Below, piece after piece: positions 12,771 to 16,320 of a stretch of 16,320 bases of DNA; positions within the stretch are counted from its first letter, which is position 1; each line of letters opens with the position of its first letter. The notes under the pieces were generated by a model. It did not search any database and was not told the origin of the DNA. It worked only from the letters and a program-made list of their open reading frames with translations. Location of the stretch: positions 1-16,320 of the forward strand of contig JBBIOI010000078.1 in NCBI GenBank assembly GCA_037443425.1, read 5' to 3'. The translations under genes were made by a program, and so were the position numbers. The DNA comes from JBBIOI01 sp037443425 (GTDB lineage Bacteria; Desulfobacterota; BSN033; UBA1163).

Positions 12771-14807
12771 ATGAGTATTATACCAAAGATGCTTGCTAAA
12801 CCTGGCAAGATAGGCAAAATGGAGCTTAAAAACAGGCTTGTTATTCCTGCTATGTGCACAAATTATACATTTCAAGGCCATTTTACAGACCGTGCCATTC
12901 ACTACTATGGATTGAGGGCAAGGGGTGGCGCAGGGTTAATTATTATTGAAGCATCGGCCATTGATTATCCATCAGGAAGATCTATCCTCAACAGTTCAGT
13001 CTCTGAGGATAAATACATCCCCACATTGAAGAGATTGACTGATGAGGTTCACAAATATGATACAAAGATTGCCCTTCAGATCATGCATTCAGGGAGACAG
13101 ACAAGTATTGCCATATCTGGTTCTCAACCCGTTTCATGTTCTCCTTCACCAAGCACTCCCATCCTTTACGATCCACCACGCGCATTAACCCTTTATGAAT
13201 GTAAAATGATCATAAAGAGATTTGCAGAGGCAGCCCTTAGGGCCAAAAAGGCAGGCTTTGATGCGGTTGAGGTCCATTGTGCACATGGTTATCTTCTAAG
13301 CTCATTTCTCTCTCCAACACAGAATACAAGACAGGATGAATATGGAGGGATAGAGGGAGGAATTAAGTTCTGTAGTGAGATTATAAAAGAGATTAAGAAT
13401 CTTTGTGGACAGGACTTCCCAGTTCTCTGCAGGATCAATGGTGATGATTATGATCCTTCTGGTGGAGTTACATCCATAGATTCAAGGATGATCTCTGTGG
13501 CGTTTGAAAAGGCAGGTGCCGATTGTATCAGTGTCTCTGCAGGTTTAAGAGAGTCAGACCATTATCTTCATGATCAGACAATGGCCTCTCCAAGAGGATC
13601 ATGGGTATACATGGCAGAAGGGATAAAAAAGACCGTGAGTATACCTGTGATGGTAGCCAAAAGGATATCTGAAGATATGGTAGAGAATATCATTTCTGAA
13701 GGAAAGGCAGATTTTGTCTGTATTGGCAGGCCTTTTATAACAGACCCGCTTTATGGTAAGAAGCTTTTGGAAGGTAGATCCGAAGATATTATACCCTGTA
13801 TCTGGTGCGCCCAAGGTTGTTTTGATATCCTTTGGATGTTCTCTCCAACCACATGTCTTGTAAATCCTTCCTCAGGGAGGATTGATGAGGTTCCGATCGA
13901 TGAAATTGAGAAATCTTCCCTGAAGAAAAAGGTTATAGTTATTGGTGGAGGACCAGCAGGTTGTGAGGCAGCTTTGATCTCAGCAAAAAGGGGGCACGAT
14001 GTTACCCTATATGAGAAAGAAAGATCAATTGGTGGTTCATTTCGTTTTGCCTCAAATTCTCCAAGTAAGAGGGAGGTTGAAAGACTTTTTTCATATTTTG
14101 AACGGGCACTTAAAAAGGAGGGTGTAAATATAATACTTGGTGAAGAGGTAGACCCTGAAAAGATCCTGCAAGAAAATCCTGATACTGTTATTGTCGCCAC
14201 AGGTGCCTCACCTGTAATTCCTCAAAAGATTATTAAAGGTCGATCAGCAAATATCATTTCAGCAGATGAAGTCATGAAAAGTGGGAAGGATATTGGTAAT
14301 CGTGTTGTCATATGGACTTGTAGTTATTATTGCACTTTTACATGCAAAAAGAGGATTACACCAATTGAAGGTGATCCAACCAATATGGCTTCAACATTTA
14401 GTTATGCATGTCGTTCGGGTTATGCGGCTGTAGATGCGGCAGAATATCTTTCTTCAATTGGGAAATTGGTGAGCATTGTCACTGAAAGGGATGCCATTGT
14501 CCCTGGGATGGGCTATACCTCAAGAGGATATCTACTAAGGAGGTTTTACCGTTCAAATATTCGTGTATGTAGTGGTGTAAAGGTGAAAGAGATAAACGAG
14601 AAGGGATTGATCCTTGAAAAGTCAGGAATTACATTTTTGCTCGATGCTGATACAGTGATTTTAAGTGTTGGCTCAACTCCCAAAAAAGATCTTGTAAAAT
14701 CACTTGAAGGTAAAATAAAAGAGGTTTATACTGTAGGAGATTGTGCTATGATTGGAAATGCGATGAAGGCGATTGAGTCAGCCTATGATATAGCAATAAA
14801 AATATAA
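12771..14807 (+). CDS. FadH/OYE-type NADH:flavin oxidoreductase with [4Fe-4S] cluster
   Basis: A 678-residue protein of the 2,4-dienoyl-CoA reductase/enoate reductase/trimethylamine dehydrogenase family, reducing activated C=C bonds. Residues 1-340 form the FMN TIM barrel, with H169, H172, G173 and Y174 (Y174 matches E. coli FadH Tyr166) in HCAHGYLLSSFLSP and the downstream NTRQDEYGG. The iron-sulfur site is C343-x2-C346-x3-C350-x11-C362, the same spacing as FadH. An FAD-binding GGGPAG motif starts at residue 392. The second Rossmann motif expected near residue 515 is absent and replaced by a cysteine-rich stretch (C517, C521, C525, C547). The FadH WHE catalytic-His segment is also not apparent, so the substrate and possibly the electron donor differ from FadH. 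The last domain (VYTVGDC, AIESAYDIA) is normal. ATG 12771 is chosen by its ribosome site. In context it would reduce an unsaturated or ring intermediate. Confidence 0.92.
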   Translation: MSIIPKMLAKPGKIGKMELKNRLVIPAMCTNYTFQGHFTDRAIHYYGLRARGGAGLIIIEASAIDYPSGRSILNSSVSEDKYIPTLKRLTDEVHKYDTKIALQIMHSGRQTSIAISGSQPVSCSPSPSTPILYDPPRALTLYECKMIIKRFAEAALRAKKAGFDAVEVHCAHGYLLSSFLSPTQNTRQDEYGGIEGGIKFCSEIIKEIKNLCGQDFPVLCRINGDDYDPSGGVTSIDSRMISVAFEKAGADCISVSAGLRESDHYLHDQTMASPRGSWVYMAEGIKKTVSIPVMVAKRISEDMVENIISEGKADFVCIGRPFITDPLYGKKLLEGRSEDIIPCIWCAQGCFDILWMFSPTTCLVNPSSGRIDEVPIDEIEKSSLKKKVIVIGGGPAGCEAALISAKRGHDVTLYEKERSIGGSFRFASNSPSKREVERLFSYFERALKKEGVNIILGEEVDPEKILQENPDTVIVATGASPVIPQKIIKGRSANIISADEVMKSGKDIGNRVVIWTCSYYCTFTCKKRITPIEGDPTNMASTFSYACRSGYAAVDAAEYLSSIGKLVSIVTERDAIVPGMGYTSRGYLLRRFYRSNIRVCSGVKVKEINEKGLILEKSGITFLLDADTVILSVGSTPKKDLVKSLEGKIKEVYTVGDCAMIGNAMKAIESAYDIAIKI

Positions 14808-14817
14808 AGGAGTTGCT

Positions 14818-16320
14818 ATGGAAAAGAAAAAGAATTTTAACAAAAAGTATACTTCAAAAGGAGAAAAAAGATTTATTAACTGTACACTCAGCGGTCCTGT
14901 AAATGTGTATGTAAAAGATGGTAAGATTGTAAGAATAACCCCACTTTTTTACTCGAGAGATGATGCAAAACCATGGAGCATTGAGGCAAGAGGTGAGGTG
15001 TTTAGGCGACCCGACAAGGCATCGATTTCATGCTGGGTTCAGGGACTTAAACAGTACGTCTATTCAGATAAAAGGATATTGACTCCTCTTAAGCGTGTAG
15101 ATTTTGATCCCTACGGGAATAGAAACCCTCACAATAGGGGCATATCTGGTTATGAAAAGATAAGCTGGGACGAAGCACTTGATATAATAACGAATGAGAT
15201 TGTTAGAATAAAAAGGGAGTATGGCCCTTCAGCTATTGCAGTAACGGGTTCTTCACATGACTCATGGGGTAATATTGGTTACAGGATGAGTGCACTTGAT
15301 CGTTTCTGGAATATTGTTGGCTGTACATGGGTTGACCATAACCCTGAGAGTTGGGAAGGGTGGTTTTGGGGTGCAATACATCAATGGGGATTCTACTGGA
15401 GACTCGGCCAGCCTCCTGCATATGATCTACTTGAGGATACTTTTAAACATACTGAGATGATTGTCTTTTGGAGTTCTGATCCAAACACTACCTCAGGAGA
15501 TTATGCATGGAATGAGCAGGATTGCTGGCGATTTCATATGAAGAAGTTAGGGATAAAATTTGTGTTTATTGATCCTTTCTGTAATTATACTGCTGTAATT
15601 GGAGCTGATAAATGGCTTTCACCAAAGCCTGGCACAGATTGCGCTATTGCTTTAGCAATTGCATTTGTCTGGATTACAGAAGATCTTTATGATAAGGAGT
15701 ATGTAAATACCCATACATTTGGTTTTGATAAATGGAAGTCATATGTGCTTGGAGAAGAAGATGGACAGCCAAAGACACCAAAATGGGCAGAAGAGATCTC
15801 AGGCGTTAAGGCACGTGATATAATTGCACTTGCAAGGGAGTGGGCAAAGAGGAGGACAACCCTTGCAGCAGGAGGTCGATCAGGTATGGGAGGGGCATGT
15901 AGGACCTCTTACGGTCATGAATGGGCTCGAATGATGGTACTTCTTCAAGCTATGCAAGGTCTTGGAAAGCCCGGTGTCAATATATATTCCACAACAGGTG
16001 GTGCTCCTGCAGATTGGAGTTTTTACTTTCCAGGCTATGCTGATGGTGGGATAAGTGGTGGTAGTTCAGGGCCAAGAGAGCTTGGACCAAGAGGTTTTCC
16101 TGACAAGCCAGTTCAAAGTGTAATACGTCAGAGGATCAATCGATCTGTACTTCCTGAATGTGTGATGAATCCTCCTGTCTCTTGGAGGGGTATATATGGT
16201 TATTATGGTCAAAGTGCACAGCAACAATTCATCCAATGTAACTTTCCATTTGAAGGATATTCACCAATCAAGATGATTTACCGTCAAGGTGCTTCCTATA
16301 TTGGGACTATGATGAATACG
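14818..16320 (+). CDS. Molybdopterin oxidoreductase like pyrogallol-phloroglucinol transhydroxylase large subunit, 3'-truncated
   Basis: The frame is open from ATG 14818 (AGGAG at 14808-14812, 5-nt spacing) to the window end: 501 codons, about 57% of the ~875 residues of Pelobacter acidigallici transhydroxylase large subunit, which it resembles strikingly along its whole visible length from memory. Matching segments include PVNVYVKDGKI, YGPSAI, DHNPESWEGW, MIVFWSSDP, DLLED, YDKEYV, WAEEISGV, STTGGAPAD and FYFPGYADGGISG. Active-site equivalents are present: H147 (His144), Y155-R156 (Tyr152-Arg153), S178 (Ser175, the Mo ligand) and Y407 (Tyr404). The catalytic Asp174 is replaced by E177. There is no N-terminal CxxCxxxC iron-sulfur motif and no Tat signal, as in transhydroxylase, whose clusters are in the small subunit. 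A ferredoxin-like small-subunit gene would be expected downstream. The true reaction may be hydroxyl transfer, hydroxylation or reduction; bis-MGD molybdenum (or tungsten) binding is likely. Confidence 0.9.
   Translation, partial: MEKKKNFNKKYTSKGEKRFINCTLSGPVNVYVKDGKIVRITPLFYSRDDAKPWSIEARGEVFRRPDKASISCWVQGLKQYVYSDKRILTPLKRVDFDPYGNRNPHNRGISGYEKISWDEALDIITNEIVRIKREYGPSAIAVTGSSHDSWGNIGYRMSALDRFWNIVGCTWVDHNPESWEGWFWGAIHQWGFYWRLGQPPAYDLLEDTFKHTEMIVFWSSDPNTTSGDYAWNEQDCWRFHMKKLGIKFVFIDPFCNYTAVIGADKWLSPKPGTDCAIALAIAFVWITEDLYDKEYVNTHTFGFDKWKSYVLGEEDGQPKTPKWAEEISGVKARDIIALAREWAKRRTTLAAGGRSGMGGACRTSYGHEWARMMVLLQAMQGLGKPGVNIYSTTGGAPADWSFYFPGYADGGISGGSSGPRELGPRGFPDKPVQSVIRQRINRSVLPECVMNPPVSWRGIYGYYGQSAQQQFIQCNFPFEGYSPIKMIYRQGASYIGTMMNT

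Noticed and set aside
12771..14807. Naming the gene fadH
   Set aside because: The Fe-S spacing and Tyr match FadH, but the second nucleotide-binding motif and the WHE segment are missing, so orthology is not supported.

Overview
The window is a moderately AT-rich stretch of bacterial chromosome, about 95% coding. It is filled with anaerobic CoA-thioester and oxygen-independent ring or acid catabolism genes: acyl-CoA dehydrogenases, a B12 mutase, a thiolase, an acyl-CoA ligase, an iron-sulfur flavin enoate/dienoyl-CoA-type reductase and a molybdopterin enzyme. No oxygenases are present. The gene content and one dispersed palindromic repeat fit an anaerobe such as a sulfate-reducing or syntrophic Desulfobacterota-like bacterium. 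The taxonomic placement is inference; there is no rRNA or other marker.

Layout. (1) 1-3159, + strand: the 3' part of a 3-hydroxyacyl-CoA dehydrogenase gene, then two adjacent acyl-CoA dehydrogenase genes. Their FAD-binding and catalytic motifs are split between them in a complementary way, which suggests one heteromeric enzyme. (2) 3165-4055, - strand: an EamA/DMT-type ten-helix transporter, convergent with the first block. (3) 4056-4483: a non-coding region with a small palindrome, a roughly 90-bp repeat with inverted ends, weak hairpins, and a good sigma70-type promoter whose -10 box overlaps a GntR-like operator. (4) 4484 to the window end, + strand: one tightly packed operon of ten genes (gaps of 20 nt or less, several overlaps). 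In order: amidohydrolase_2-family (de)carboxylase/hydrolase, GntR/FCD regulator, MmgE/PrpD-family dehydratase, B12 acyl-CoA mutase large subunit, mutase B12-binding domain fused to a DUF35 (zinc ribbon + OB) domain, SCP2-type thiolase, AMP-forming acyl-CoA ligase, FadH/OYE-type Fe-S flavoprotein, and a molybdopterin enzyme closely resembling the large subunit of pyrogallol-phloroglucinol transhydroxylase, cut by the window edge.

How the genes may work together (inference): the operon looks like a substrate-induced route that activates an acid with the ligase, and hydroxylates, decarboxylates or reduces an oxygenated (perhaps ring) compound with the Mo enzyme, amidohydrolase and Fe-S flavoprotein. 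It would then rearrange the carbon skeleton with the B12 mutase and cleave the product with the thiolase. The B12-DUF35 fusion could tether mutase and thiolase in one complex. The mutase large subunit has many substitutions at positions that are normally invariant in methylmalonyl-CoA mutase, so its substrate is probably not methylmalonyl-CoA. The upstream block could supply the beta-oxidation steps. I do not recognise the whole combination as a described pathway.
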